Below, piece after piece: positions 34,394 through 45,344 of a stretch of 52,855 nucleotides of DNA. The DNA comes from Myxococcales bacterium (GTDB lineage Bacteria > Myxococcota_A > Polyangia > Haliangiales > Haliangiaceae): assembly GCA_028287115.1 (NCBI GenBank), contig JAQBQF010000008.1, positions 1-52,855 of the forward strand, in the 5' to 3' direction. The notes under the pieces were generated by a model, which had not been told where the DNA came from, made no database searches, and worked only from the letters and a program-made list of their open reading frames with translations. Every line of letters starts with the position of its first letter. The stretch's first letter is position 1. The translations under genes and the position numbers were made by a program.

Positions 34394-35848
34394 TCACTTC
34401 TGATCGAGCGCGCGCAGCAGCTCCTCTTCCGTGAACGGCTTCTGGACAAATCGGGTCGGCACCGTCGTCGCCATATCGACGTTGTTGTAGCCGCTCATCA
34501 ACACGAACCGCGCGTCCGGGCTCAGATCATGAAGACGCACGGCGAGCTCGGGACCACTGACGCCCGGCATCGTGACGTCGATCAGGAATGCGTTGATCGA
34601 GGACGCTCGAGCGATCTCGATCGCCTCGGTTCCAGATCCGGCAACCAGCACGCGATAACCCGCGTCTTCGAGCTGCGTCGCGAGCGTTCTTCGCAGCAGA
34701 TCGTTATCGTCGACGACCAACACGGTGCCTCGTCCGTCGCTGATCGACGTGGCCCGCTTCACGACGACCTCTCGTGCCTCGGCGAGCGGCAGAAAGACCG
34801 TGAACGTCGTGACGCGTCCCGGCTGGCTCTCGACCACCAGCGTTCCGTGATGTCCGCGGATGATTCCTTGGACCGCGGCGAGGCCGAGACCGCGGCCGGT
34901 CTCCTTCGTCGTGAAAAACGGATCAAAGATGCTCGCGATCACGGCCGGTTGCATTCCCGATCCGTCGTCGGAGACCTCGAGACACGCATAGCGACCGGGC
35001 CGCACCTCGGGTCGCGCGCTCGCCGCGATGGTCGTGTGGTCGAGATCGCGCACGGACGTCCGGATCGTGATGGTACCGGTGTGACTTCCCATCGCTTCGG
35101 CCGCGTTGATGACGAGATTCATCAGGATCTGTCGGACCTGCGTGGCATCGACCTCGATGTACGGAGCCGGGCGAGCAAAGTCGAGTACGACGGTGGCGCG
35201 ATTACCGACGTTGACCTCGAGAACCTTGACCATCTCCACCACGAGGCTGTTGAGATCGATGTTCTCGATCTGGAACTGCCCGCGCCCCGAATACGCGAGC
35301 AGCTCGCGGCACAGATCTGCGGCTCGTGACGCCGCGACCAGGATGTCGTCGATCGCACTCGCAGCCGCCGGGAGATGACCGGCATAGCGCTGCGCGCGCT
35401 CTGCATTGCCGACGACACTCGCGAGCAGGTTGTTGAAATCATGCGCGAGGTTGCCTGCCATCAGTCCAAGCGTGTCGAGCTTCTGCGCGTCCCAGACCTT
35501 GCGCTCGAGCGCGCGTTGCTCCGACAGATCCTCGATCACCGCAATCGATCGCAAGAACGCGCCGGTCTCGTTCCTCACGGCGACGCCGTGCAGCCGCACC
35601 GGCATCAACGTGCCATCCTTGCGCCGCATCTCGTATTCGACGTGGCACACGCCGGCGACGAAGAACGCCGGCAACACGATCTCGTGCGCGTACTGCGCAC
35701 TCTCTTCGCTGAGGAAGTTCGTCGATGGCCGCCCGATGACCTCGTCCCAGGTGTAACCGAGCTTTGCCAGCCAGACGTCACTTACGTCTTCGATCTGTCC
35801 CTTGTCGTCGATGCTGTGCAGCATCGTGGGGATCATCCGTAGCGACAC
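34394..35848 (-). CDS. hybrid histidine kinase (PAS-HisKA-HATPase-receiver)
   Basis: A 484-residue soluble sensor kinase. Domains in order: PAS (about 8-110; GQIEDVSDVWLAKLGYTWDEVIGR, FEV-like MRRKDGTLMPV), HisKA with the phospho-His136 in NLAHDFNNLLA, HATPase (LMNLVINAAEAM N-box, SDDGSGM and GRGLGLAAVQG G-boxes), and a C-terminal receiver (VVDDNDLLRRT, acceptor Asp in LIDVTMPG, MSGY, QKPF). The HDFNN-type box is typical of kinases with an attached receiver. No membrane helix or output regulator is present, so it senses a cytoplasmic signal and passes phosphate to an unknown partner. Confidence 0.93.
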   Translation of the reverse strand: MSLRMIPTMLHSIDDKGQIEDVSDVWLAKLGYTWDEVIGRPSTNFLSEESAQYAHEIVLPAFFVAGVCHVEYEMRRKDGTLMPVRLHGVAVRNETGAFLRSIAVIEDLSEQRALERKVWDAQKLDTLGLMAGNLAHDFNNLLASVVGNAERAQRYAGHLPAAASAIDDILVAASRAADLCRELLAYSGRGQFQIENIDLNSLVVEMVKVLEVNVGNRATVVLDFARPAPYIEVDATQVRQILMNLVINAAEAMGSHTGTITIRTSVRDLDHTTIAASARPEVRPGRYACLEVSDDGSGMQPAVIASIFDPFFTTKETGRGLGLAAVQGIIRGHHGTLVVESQPGRVTTFTVFLPLAEAREVVVKRATSISDGRGTVLVVDDNDLLRRTLATQLEDAGYRVLVAGSGTEAIEIARASSINAFLIDVTMPGVSGPELAVRLHDLSPDARFVLMSGYNNVDMATTVPTRFVQKPFTEEELLRALDQK

Positions 35849-36105
35849 GGCACGATCGTACCCTGGACGCGCTCGCTGTCAGCTGCGGGCCGCGACGTCC
35901 AACAGGTGTCTAGGGAGGAGGAGCTCCGGCGAATTCGTTGGGAAATCGCATTCTTTCCGCGCGGATCGTTGGGACCGTGCTAAGGCTGCACTAGATCCGG
36001 GCAAGCTCGTCGAGGAGCTCGCGCTGGAGCCTGCGCAAGACGCAGGCACGCCCGAGGTGCGCCGCATGCGCATCGTTTGCCGACCTGAAAGTTCCAGAAC
36101 CACTC

Positions 36106-36396
36106 ATGAAGATTCGACCACTCCACGATCGCCTCGTTGCCAAGCGCGTTACCGAGGTCGCCAAGACGACCGGTGGCTTGTTCATTCCCGATAACGCGAA
36201 GGAGAAACCGCTCGAGGCAGTGGTCGTCGCCGTCGGCGCCGGCAAGCGGCTCGACAACGGCAAGCTCCAGCCGCTTACCGTCAAGGAGGGCGACAAGATC
36301 CTGATCGGCAAATACACGGGCTCCGAAGTGAAGATCGACGGCAACGACCACATCATTCTCACCGAAGACGATGTCCTCGGTGTGTTCGAGGAATAA
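36106..36396 (+). CDS. groES: co-chaperonin GroES (Hsp10)
   Basis: A 96-residue subunit of the heptameric lid of the chaperonin. It has the family start [15 protein letters not shown], the mobile loop region ([19 protein letters not shown]) that contacts GroEL, and the end [16 protein letters not shown]. The gene is four bases upstream of groEL. No CIRCE element was found in the 257-base region before it; the heat control is not evident. The 257-base upstream gap contains no other gene. Confidence 0.97.
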   Translation: MKIRPLHDRLVAKRVTEVAKTTGGLFIPDNAKEKPLEAVVVAVGAGKRLDNGKLQPLTVKEGDKILIGKYTGSEVKIDGNDHIILTEDDVLGVFEE

Positions 36397-36400
36397 GTCC

Positions 36401-37996
<1,596 letters not shown>

Positions 37997-38202
37997 ATCA
38001 GGATGCGACGGCGCCGATCGCGCGCGCCAGATCGACGGGCCGGTCGTATCGCGCTCGGCCCGCTACGAAGATTTCGCAACAGGCGGGCGACGATGGTTCA
38101 CTTGATCAGACCACCCGGCCCGCTAACATTTTCTCTCACGACGCACCAAATAGATCCGGACGTCGCGTAATGGTGGGAGTGCGCTCGTGTTAGTGGTCGC
38201 GC

Positions 38203-39930
38203 ATGCCGAAGCCCGATCCACCGTCCGTCACCGGCGCGGAAGCGTTCGTACGCTGCCTGATTCGCGAAGGCGTGGATACAGCGTTTGGCGTGGCGGGTGG
38301 CTACTTGAGCCCCTTCCTCGACGCGATGCGCCGCGCTGGCCTCAGGGTCATCACCAACTTGCATGAAGGTGCGGCCGGGTTCGCCGCGGCCGGATATGCG
38401 ATGGCGGGACGCAAGCTCGGCGTCGTCTATACGCAGGCGGGACCGGGCGTGACGAACGCGGTCACCGGCATCGCAGCGGCGTTCATGGATTCGGTGCCGC
38501 TGCTGCTGCTCGCGACGCAATCACCGACGAACTTCTACGCGGGCGAGGCTCACCAAGAGGCGACCGGCGGGACGTTCGGAATCGATCAGCTCGACATGTT
38601 TCGAACCGCGTCGGCAGTGCAGTACCGGCCGCCGACGGCGGAGTCGATGATCCGCTGCACGCGGCGATCGTTCGCGGCCGTATTTGGCAGGCGGTCGACG
38701 GCCGTGCTCGAAGTCGCGGCCGATCTATGGGGACAGCGGATCGCTCATGACGATCTCGCACCCGAGCAGTACCGATCGACATCGACGCCAACCGATCGCG
38801 CCGGCATCGCCGAGCTCGCTGGCTTGCTGCGCGCGGCTCAGCGCCCTGCCCTGCTCGTCGGCGGTCGCGCCGTTCACCGCGGAGCCGCGGCGGATCTGTT
38901 GGCACTGTGCGAAGACCAGGACATTCCGTGTGCAACGGTCGATTTCGCCAAGGGCGCGATTCCCGAAGATCACCCGCTCTCCCTCGGCATCTTGGGCAGT
39001 TGTGGCCACGAGTCTGCAGAGGAGTATTTTCGGGCAGCCGACCTCGTGATCGCGCTCGGCACTCGGATGTCGAGCCAGACCACGCTCGACTTCGACGCGA
39101 CGTGCTTTCCAAACCTCGTCCACATCGACGAGATCGTCGAAGAGCCAGGACGAAACCTGCCGCTGCGTCTCGGGATCCAGAGCAGCTTGGCCGTCGTCGC
39201 TCGCGATCTTCGCGCCGCGTGTGGCGCGCCTGTGAAGCGCGGTAGCGTCGAGCGCGTCCGCGAGCTCCGTGCTCGGCATCAGGTCTACACGAAGCTCGAG
39301 GGCCACTCGCAGACGAGCACGCCTGCCGTGCTCGCGGCGCTGCGAGAGGTGCTACCGCGCGAGACGATCGTCACCGGCGATTCCGGCCTCACGCTCCAGT
39401 ACCTGAAGAAATACTTTCCGGTCTACGCGGCCGATGGCTTCTTCTCGCTGTACAGCATCGCGCCGATGGGATCGGGGTTGCCACTTGCCATCGGTGTCCA
39501 GCTCGCGCGGCCAAACGAGCCCGTCCTATGCGTGATCGGTGACGGCGGCTTGCTCGTACATCTCAGCGAGCTCGCGGTCGCCGCGCATTATCAGCTGCCG
39601 CTCATCGTCGTCGTCTGCAATAACGGTGGTTACAAGCAGGTCAGCGATCGGATGGAGCGGTATCAGACCGAGTCTTTCGGTTGCGCGCTGCCGCAGATCG
39701 ACTTTGTCGCCGCCGCACGCGCGTGTGGCTGTGACGCTTATCAGGCCACCGACGCCAAGACCGCAGCCGCGGCGGTCAAGACCGCGCTCGAACGGCGCAA
39801 GCCATCGCTGATCGAAGTGAGGGTCGAAGGCGACAACATCTTCGACATCACACCGGAGCGGATCCGGGCCTGGTGGGACCGGATGTTCGCCGGTGCCGCG
39901 AATCCGGCGTGGCCATTTTCGAACACCTAG
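38203..39930 (+). CDS. thiamine-diphosphate-dependent enzyme (acetolactate synthase-like)
   Basis: A 575-residue TPP enzyme with the three usual domains. The N-terminal domain has the catalytic Glu55 in NLHEGAAGFAAAGYA. A central domain follows (about 190-340), and the C-terminal pyrophosphate-binding domain carries GDGG, with NN about 30 residues later (VIGDGGLLVH...VVVCNNGG). These enzymes decarboxylate 2-keto acids and join or release the carbon fragment; the group includes acetolactate synthase, glyoxylate carboligase, benzoylformate decarboxylase and carboxyethylarginine synthase. The neighbours suggest a role in secondary rather than branched-chain amino-acid metabolism. No regulatory ALS subunit gene is next to it. 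It ends in a four-base convergent overlap with the GH3 gene. Confidence 0.9.
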   Translation: MPKPDPPSVTGAEAFVRCLIREGVDTAFGVAGGYLSPFLDAMRRAGLRVITNLHEGAAGFAAAGYAMAGRKLGVVYTQAGPGVTNAVTGIAAAFMDSVPLLLLATQSPTNFYAGEAHQEATGGTFGIDQLDMFRTASAVQYRPPTAESMIRCTRRSFAAVFGRRSTAVLEVAADLWGQRIAHDDLAPEQYRSTSTPTDRAGIAELAGLLRAAQRPALLVGGRAVHRGAAADLLALCEDQDIPCATVDFAKGAIPEDHPLSLGILGSCGHESAEEYFRAADLVIALGTRMSSQTTLDFDATCFPNLVHIDEIVEEPGRNLPLRLGIQSSLAVVARDLRAACGAPVKRGSVERVRELRARHQVYTKLEGHSQTSTPAVLAALREVLPRETIVTGDSGLTLQYLKKYFPVYAADGFFSLYSIAPMGSGLPLAIGVQLARPNEPVLCVIGDGGLLVHLSELAVAAHYQLPLIVVVCNNGGYKQVSDRMERYQTESFGCALPQIDFVAAARACGCDAYQATDAKTAAAAVKTALERRKPSLIEVRVEGDNIFDITPERIRAWWDRMFAGAANPAWPFSNT

Positions 39931-41552
39931 ACGGGCCAGGCGACAGCGTGCAGGAGATCCAGCTTGTCGCGATCGACGAGCTCGCCTCCAAGTCGCGCGA
40001 TCTTGACCTGCGCGTCTGATTTCCCTTTTCCGGTCGACAGCTCGCGACGAAGTCGATCGAAGCTGCCTGCACGGAGCACCAGCAGCGTCGGTGCCGCGAG
40101 TCGACCGGACGATCGCTTGGCCGCGTATTCGACATTGCTCGCTGCCATCGCGACCTCGAACCGACGTAGCGCCTCCTCGAGGGCCGCATCGCTTGCAACA
40201 GCGGAGAGCTCGACCAGCAAGACGTAGCGCGGAGGGTCGTCCCACTCGGGAGCGACCTGGAAATCGACCGCCTGCACGAGCTCGAGCGCCGCATTTGCGC
40301 CCGCGATCACATCAGCCTCGGTCAGCTTCTCGCCGGTCAGCGATGACCCGGCCCCCAGGCGATGCGAGAAGTGCAGCACCGGCACGCCTGCATGCCGCTC
40401 CGCCACAACGAACACGTCGTCCATCACGTAGCGGTAGAGCCCCCGGCGGTTCGTGATCGCGAAGCGATACCCGCGGCCCTCTTCGAGCGCTTCGAATGGC
40501 AGGATTGCTTCCGCACACGGTTCGACCTCGGCCGGCATCGCCTCGATCACCGTCGAGCACAGCGCCGGCACGCCGCCGGTCCAGGCCTCGCGGAGCGGGA
40601 CGAGGAGCAAGCCTTCAGTCGAGCCGCTGAGCGCGGGCCACACGCGAGCGTTCGGGCAGCTCGCGGTCAGCGCGCTGAAGTAGTGCCGGCTCGCACCGCC
40701 CTTCCAGGTTTGCAGCACGCGCAAGGTCGGCCACGCAACCTCGGGTTGAAACCGCCCGTCGGCGAGCGCGCGTGTCATGCGTTCGGCGACGTCGGGCCGC
40801 GGCGAGAGCTGGAGTCCCAAGCGCGCCGCGAGCGCGCGTGCGCCTTCCGGCCCTGCTTCGATCGATCCGCGTGCGAGATCGTCGGCGAGCGCCGCGCCGT
40901 ACTCGCGCGCCTTCTTGAACAGCAGGATCACGCTACTGGGATTGAGCGCGCCGATCGTACGCAGCGGTCGCTCGAGCGCGAGCCGCAGCAGCAAGTAATA
41001 GCGCGCGTCGGTGTCGGTCAGCTCGAACACCTCTTCAGGTGCGATGTGAAAGTAGGACTCGTCGCGGAACACGTCGAGGTTCCGCACGAACCCGCTCGCA
41101 GAGCCGATCGGAATTCCGTGCGCCGTGCGCGCCTCGGCGAACGTGCCGGTAACGAACAGCACTTCGCGAGACGCACCGGACTCCGCGGCTTCGAGCGCGC
41201 TTGCCATCGGGGCGTACGCGGCGACGTACTCGCGAGACACCGCGCTCGGATAGCCCACGTGCTTCGGTCGGCCGGTCGTCCCGCTCGTGCGTCCGAAGAA
41301 GATCGGCTGGCCCGCGAGGAGGACGTCGGGTTCTCCGGCGAGCATGCGATCGACCCACGGCGAGAGCTCGGGGAAGCGCACGAACGGCACGCGCGACCGA
41401 TACGTCGCGACGTCCGTGATCGACGCGAAGTCGTGATGGCGCCCGTACGCGGTGAGCCGGTTTGCTTCGAGGATCGAGCGAAGGAGCTCGTCCTGCGTCG
41501 CGCGAGGAGCGGCGAGCGCGGCCGAGAATGCTCGAACGGCCTCGTCACGCAT
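39927..41552 (-). CDS. GH3-family acyl-adenylate amido synthetase
   Basis: A 541-residue enzyme of the GH3 auxin-responsive family, which adenylates a carboxylic acid and then joins it to an amine, often an amino acid. The ATP-binding motif FFGRTSGTTGRPKHV is clear. Next come LSGSTEGLLLVP and YRYVMDDVFVV, the equivalents of GH3 motifs 2 and 3, and a C-terminal cap domain (about 430-541; RLGAGSSLTGEKLTEADV). The start ATG at 41552 is chosen because the longer frame upstream overlaps the asparagine synthetase promoter. It is divergent from asnB-like, 68 bases apart. Bacterial GH3 members are mostly uncharacterised; the acid and amine are unknown. Confidence 0.9.
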   Translation of the reverse strand: MRDEAVRAFSAALAAPRATQDELLRSILEANRLTAYGRHHDFASITDVATYRSRVPFVRFPELSPWVDRMLAGEPDVLLAGQPIFFGRTSGTTGRPKHVGYPSAVSREYVAAYAPMASALEAAESGASREVLFVTGTFAEARTAHGIPIGSASGFVRNLDVFRDESYFHIAPEEVFELTDTDARYYLLLRLALERPLRTIGALNPSSVILLFKKAREYGAALADDLARGSIEAGPEGARALAARLGLQLSPRPDVAERMTRALADGRFQPEVAWPTLRVLQTWKGGASRHYFSALTASCPNARVWPALSGSTEGLLLVPLREAWTGGVPALCSTVIEAMPAEVEPCAEAILPFEALEEGRGYRFAITNRRGLYRYVMDDVFVVAERHAGVPVLHFSHRLGAGSSLTGEKLTEADVIAGANAALELVQAVDFQVAPEWDDPPRYVLLVELSAVASDAALEEALRRFEVAMAASNVEYAAKRSSGRLAAPTLLVLRAGSFDRLRRELSTGKGKSDAQVKIARLGGELVDRDKLDLLHAVAWPV

Positions 41553-41620
41553 CGCGTCGATCGTAGCACCGGGCGCTCGCACATTGACAAGCGTTTCGGC
41601 GATCAACCACAATGGACAAC
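41553..41620. promoter_or_regulatory. divergent promoter region between GH3 and AsnB-like genes
   Basis: These 68 bases separate two genes that leave in opposite directions, so they must hold both promoters. No consensus -35/-10 pair is convincing. Shared control of the two genes is likely from the layout alone. Confidence 0.4.
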
Positions 41621-43552
41621 GTGTGTGGCATCGTTGCGCTGTTCGCTCGCGCAGCCGACGCACGCGTGTCCGCCGCGGCGATCGATCGAGCGAACCGCGC
41701 GCTTCACCACCGCGGTCCAGATGGCCAGCGCCACTGGGTCGCGCCGCACGGACGCGTTGGCTTCGGTCACGCGCGGCTCAGCATCATCGACCTCGAGACC
41801 GGCGATCAGCCGATCGCCAACGAGGACGGCACGCTCCACATCGTCGCGAACGGAGAGTTCTACGACTACGAGCGAATCCAACGCGAGCTGGTAAGCCGCG
41901 GTCATCACCTGCGGACTCGCTCCGACAGCGAGATCGCGCTCCATCTGTACGAGGACCGCGGCACCGCGTGCATGACCGAGCTCCGCGGCGAATTCGCGTT
42001 CGTGCTGTGGGACGAAGCGAACCAGATGCTGATCGCCGCACGCGATCGGTTCGGCGCGAAGCCGCTCTACTACGCGGAGCACGGCGGGATCCTGTATCTG
42101 GCGTCGGAGGCGAAGGCCTTGTTCGCCGCCGGGGTACCCGCACGGTGGGACGGCGAGTCGTTCTTCCAGAATAATCACGTCAGCTACGATCAAGACCGCT
42201 CGTTGTTCGACGGCGTGTATCAAGTCCCGCCGGGTCACGTGCTCATCGCGACGGCCGGTCGCATCCAGCTCGTGCGCTACTGGGACTTTGAATATCCGCG
42301 CAGCGACGAGATGGGAGCGCGGCTGTCCGACAACGAATACGCCGAGAGGTTGCGCGATCGGCTCGACGACGCCGTACGAGTGCGGCTGCGGGCGGACGTC
42401 CCGGTCGGCTTCTATCTCAGCGGCGGGATCGACTCGTGCTCGATCCTCGGGCTCGCCGCGCGGCATCGCTCGAGCCTTCACGCCTTCACGGTCGGGTTCG
42501 AGTCACCCGACTACGACGAGACGGCGATCGCTCGCGAGATGGCGAAGCGCGTTGGCGCGACGTTCGAGACGCTCACGGTCACCGGCGAACGCATCACGGA
42601 CTCGTTCGCCGACTCGGTGTTCCACTGCGAAGATCTGGTGTTCGATAACAACACCGTCGCGAAATTTCTGCTGAGCGGGCTCGTGCGCGAGCACGGCTAC
42701 AAGGTCGTCCTCTCGGGCGAAGGATCGGACGAGCTGTTCGCGGGCTATCCACACTTCCGCCGCGACATGGCGCTCTACGCCGGCACGAAAACACCCGCGG
42801 AACGCGCGGAGCTGGTCGCCGCGCTCGAGGCTCGCAACCCGCTCGTCCGCAACATGCTGCTCGGCGACGACGACGCGCCGGTTCCGGACTCGGTCAAGCG
42901 CACCCTCGGCTTCGTGCCGAGCTGGTTCGGTGCGTTCTCGAAGCACGCCGCCGCGACGCGTGCGCTGTTCACCGCGGACTACATCGCGCCGTATCGCGAT
43001 CGTGATCCGTACCGCGTGATGCTCGACCGGATCGATCCGACTCAGCTGCAAGGGCGCGATCCGCTGAACCAATCGCTGTATTTGTGGAGCAAGGCGTGTC
43101 TGCCGAATCGGATGCTCGGCCGGCTCGGCGATCGCATGGAGATGGCGCACTCCGTCGAGGGTCGCCTGCCGTTTCTCGACCATCCGGTCGCGGAGCTCGC
43201 GGCGACGCTGCCGGTCGATCTCAAGATTCGCGACATGGTCGAGAAGTTCGTGCTGCGTGAAGCGGTCAAGCCGTTCGTCACCGACACGATCTACACGCGA
43301 CAGAAGCACACGTTCCTCGCTCCGCCGTACGCCAGGACCGAGATGACGCGGTTCCAGCTCCTCGTCCAGGACACGTTGCGCGGTCCGCTGCTGAAGGCGC
43401 AACCGTTCTACGATCCCGATAGGGTGCTCGCGCTCCTCGATCGCGTCCATGCGACACCCGAAGCTGCGCGCGGCGCGAACACGGTCCTCAACGCGATCCT
43501 CAGCGTGTGCGTGCTCCAGGATCGCTTCCAGCCGGCGGCGCCTCGAGCGTGA
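41621..43552 (+). CDS. AsnB-type asparagine synthetase (glutamine-hydrolysing) or related amidotransferase
   Basis: A 643-residue enzyme with a glutaminase domain (1-200) and an ATP-PPi synthetase domain. The start is taken as GTG 41621 so that Cys follows the start (MCGIV), which the glutaminase requires as its N-terminal nucleophile; an ATG at 41612 would give MDNVCG and bury it. Conserved NRALHHRGPDGQ, ARLSIIDL, NGEFYDY and SGGIDS (267-272) are present. Members make asparagine or amidate natural products and sugars. Its clustering with tailoring enzymes suggests the latter. The histidine phosphatase gene follows directly. Confidence 0.92.
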   Translation: MCGIVALFARAADARVSAAAIDRANRALHHRGPDGQRHWVAPHGRVGFGHARLSIIDLETGDQPIANEDGTLHIVANGEFYDYERIQRELVSRGHHLRTRSDSEIALHLYEDRGTACMTELRGEFAFVLWDEANQMLIAARDRFGAKPLYYAEHGGILYLASEAKALFAAGVPARWDGESFFQNNHVSYDQDRSLFDGVYQVPPGHVLIATAGRIQLVRYWDFEYPRSDEMGARLSDNEYAERLRDRLDDAVRVRLRADVPVGFYLSGGIDSCSILGLAARHRSSLHAFTVGFESPDYDETAIAREMAKRVGATFETLTVTGERITDSFADSVFHCEDLVFDNNTVAKFLLSGLVREHGYKVVLSGEGSDELFAGYPHFRRDMALYAGTKTPAERAELVAALEARNPLVRNMLLGDDDAPVPDSVKRTLGFVPSWFGAFSKHAAATRALFTADYIAPYRDRDPYRVMLDRIDPTQLQGRDPLNQSLYLWSKACLPNRMLGRLGDRMEMAHSVEGRLPFLDHPVAELAATLPVDLKIRDMVEKFVLREAVKPFVTDTIYTRQKHTFLAPPYARTEMTRFQLLVQDTLRGPLLKAQPFYDPDRVLALLDRVHATPEAARGANTVLNAILSVCVLQDRFQPAAPRA

Positions 43553-43563
43553 GTGGCGCACCG

Positions 43564-44196
43564 ATGGTCGAGCTGATCCTCGCGCGCCACGGCGAGAGCC
43601 AATCGAACGTCGAGAACCGGTTCAACGGCCACGACGCGACCCCGCTCACGGCGGAAGGTCGCCGGCAAGCCGCACGGCTCGCCGCGATGATCGTCGGCGA
43701 AGTGAAGCCCACGGCGATCTATTCGAGCGATCTTGTCCGCGCGAGCGAGACGGCGGCGGTGGTCGCCGAAGCGACCGGGCTGACCACTCACACGACCACG
43801 GCGCTGCGCGAGCGCTCCGCCGGCGAGCTCACCGGTTTGACCTACGCCGACGCGCAGCTTCGTTACGCAGCGGTCTTCGATGCGCTGGTCGTGCGCCGTG
43901 ATCCGGAGGCACGCGCGCCCGGCGGCGAGAACGCGAGTGACGTGCGTGCGCGCGTCGTGCCGTTGCTCGATCAATTCACCGCGTTGACCGGTGGTCGCGT
44001 CCTCCTGATCTCGCACGCGTTCACGCTCAACGTGATGCTGCGAACGCTCCTGTCGATCGCACCCGAGGTCACCACGATCGGATTCTTCACCGATCATTGC
44101 GCGGTGCACCGGCTCGAGCTGCATCCGGGCCGCCCGGTCCTCGTGCGCGCGCTCAACGACGCGCGGCACCTCGGTCACGCGAGCGACGCGAGATAG
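43564..44196 (+). CDS. histidine phosphatase (phosphoglycerate-mutase-like)
   Basis: A 210-residue branch-1 histidine phosphatase. The catalytic His is in LILARHGESQSN, the second Arg is in SSDLVRASETA, acid Glu in LRERSAGELTG and the second His in LLISHAFTLN. Such enzymes dephosphorylate sugars, nucleotides or small phosphometabolites. It starts at ATG 43564, 11 bases after the AsnB-like gene; an in-frame GTG at 43549 would overlap that stop in GTGA, so coupling is possible. It ends with a 22-base convergent overlap with the glycosyltransferase gene. Confidence 0.88.
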   Translation: MVELILARHGESQSNVENRFNGHDATPLTAEGRRQAARLAAMIVGEVKPTAIYSSDLVRASETAAVVAEATGLTTHTTTALRERSAGELTGLTYADAQLRYAAVFDALVVRRDPEARAPGGENASDVRARVVPLLDQFTALTGGRVLLISHAFTLNVMLRTLLSIAPEVTTIGFFTDHCAVHRLELHPGRPVLVRALNDARHLGHASDAR

Positions 44197-45344
44197 TCGG
44201 CGAACATCGTCTCGGGCAATTCCGCGACGAACTCGTTCGCGCGCTCGTACGATTGAACCGAGAGCTCCGCGTAGTGCACGGGGTCAGCGACCAGGCGTTC
44301 GATCGTCGCTTGCCACGGCGCGAGGTCCTGCGGCGGAATCTCGCGCGGCTTGCCCGGACCGGCGTACGGCTCGAGCGGAGTCAGCGGCAACAAGTACGGC
44401 ACGCCGAGCTTCGACTCCGGGATCCCGGCGTGGCTCGCACCGAGCACCGGAACGCCACGCAACATCGCTTCGACGACAACCAGGCCAAATGCTTCATGCA
44501 CGATCGATGGCGCGAGCAGGATCCGCGCGCGCGAATAGATCTCGTCCATCCGCTCGTGCGGGCGGCCTTCGAGCAACGTCACGTTGGGAAGCGCGGACAG
44601 CCGCGCGACGACCTCGGGCCTGGTGTCCCACGATCGCACCGCGGCAAAGCGCACGTCGGGCATTGCCTCGGCGAGTCCCGTAAACACGCTGACGCCTTTG
44701 ATCGGCGACGGATTGATCATCAGCACGTAGCCGTCCGGGTCGTTGCACTTGCGAAACGGGCCCGGTCCGTAGAGCGGCAAGTACAGAACACGCGGGCTGA
44801 CGCCGCCCCACTCTTCGAAGTACCGCCGAACATAATGACTCGGGGCAAACGTGCCACCGACGGTGGGAAGGACTTTCGCCAACATCGAACCATCGTCGAT
44901 TCGATCCGGGCCGAACGGCGCGCCGATCGTCGCGAGGCAGCAGATGATGATCTGGCGCAGCGGCAACGCCGACGTCATCACGTTCACCGTCGAGGGGAAC
45001 CCGTGCAGTCCCAGGACGCCCCAGTCCGGCAAGAACGTCTTCGCGGTCGCCTCGAGGTGACGCGCCATGTCCTCCTCGGTGCGTAGCAGATGAACCTCGA
45101 CGCCCTGATCGCGAAACATGATCGGGTACCGCGTCAGATCGACGGTCACGCCGTTATCGCGAAGTTGTTGCAGGCTCTCGGCTTCGGTGTCGGCCTCGGC
45201 GCCCGAGACCGTCCAGCTCCGCGTGGTCCCGACGTAGATACAGGCGTGGCCTGCCTTCGCGAGCTGCCGGAGCAGCGTCCGCGTCGTCACGAAGCCGCCG
45301 CCCGTCCGGAAGTACGGGAAGTTCGCTGCCTGAAGAATCCGCAT
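44175..45344 (-). CDS. GT4-type glycosyltransferase
   Basis: A 389-residue GT-B glycosyltransferase. The N-terminal half has the acceptor-side start MRILQAANFPYFRTGGGFVTT. The C-terminal half has the nucleotide-sugar site: VLMINPSPIKGVSVFTGL, RPHERMDEIYSRARILLAPS and HEAFGLVVVEAM with the E-x7-E motif, then GVPVLGASHAGIPE. GT4 enzymes retain anomeric configuration and often use UDP-GlcNAc or GDP-Man. Its ATG overlaps the upstream dioxygenase stop by one base (TAATG), so they are co-translated. It is the last gene in a four-gene unit with the deacetylase, transporter and dioxygenase. Confidence 0.88.
   Translation of the reverse strand: MRILQAANFPYFRTGGGFVTTRTLLRQLAKAGHACIYVGTTRSWTVSGAEADTEAESLQQLRDNGVTVDLTRYPIMFRDQGVEVHLLRTEEDMARHLEATAKTFLPDWGVLGLHGFPSTVNVMTSALPLRQIIICCLATIGAPFGPDRIDDGSMLAKVLPTVGGTFAPSHYVRRYFEEWGGVSPRVLYLPLYGPGPFRKCNDPDGYVLMINPSPIKGVSVFTGLAEAMPDVRFAAVRSWDTRPEVVARLSALPNVTLLEGRPHERMDEIYSRARILLAPSIVHEAFGLVVVEAMLRGVPVLGASHAGIPESKLGVPYLLPLTPLEPYAGPGKPREIPPQDLAPWQATIERLVADPVHYAELSVQSYERANEFVAELPETMFADYLASLA

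Noticed and set aside
35849..36105. Possible CIRCE element before groES
   Set aside because: Only GTGCTAA, a half of the CIRCE inverted repeat, is seen (near 35976); the other half (TTAGCACTC) is missing at the right distance.
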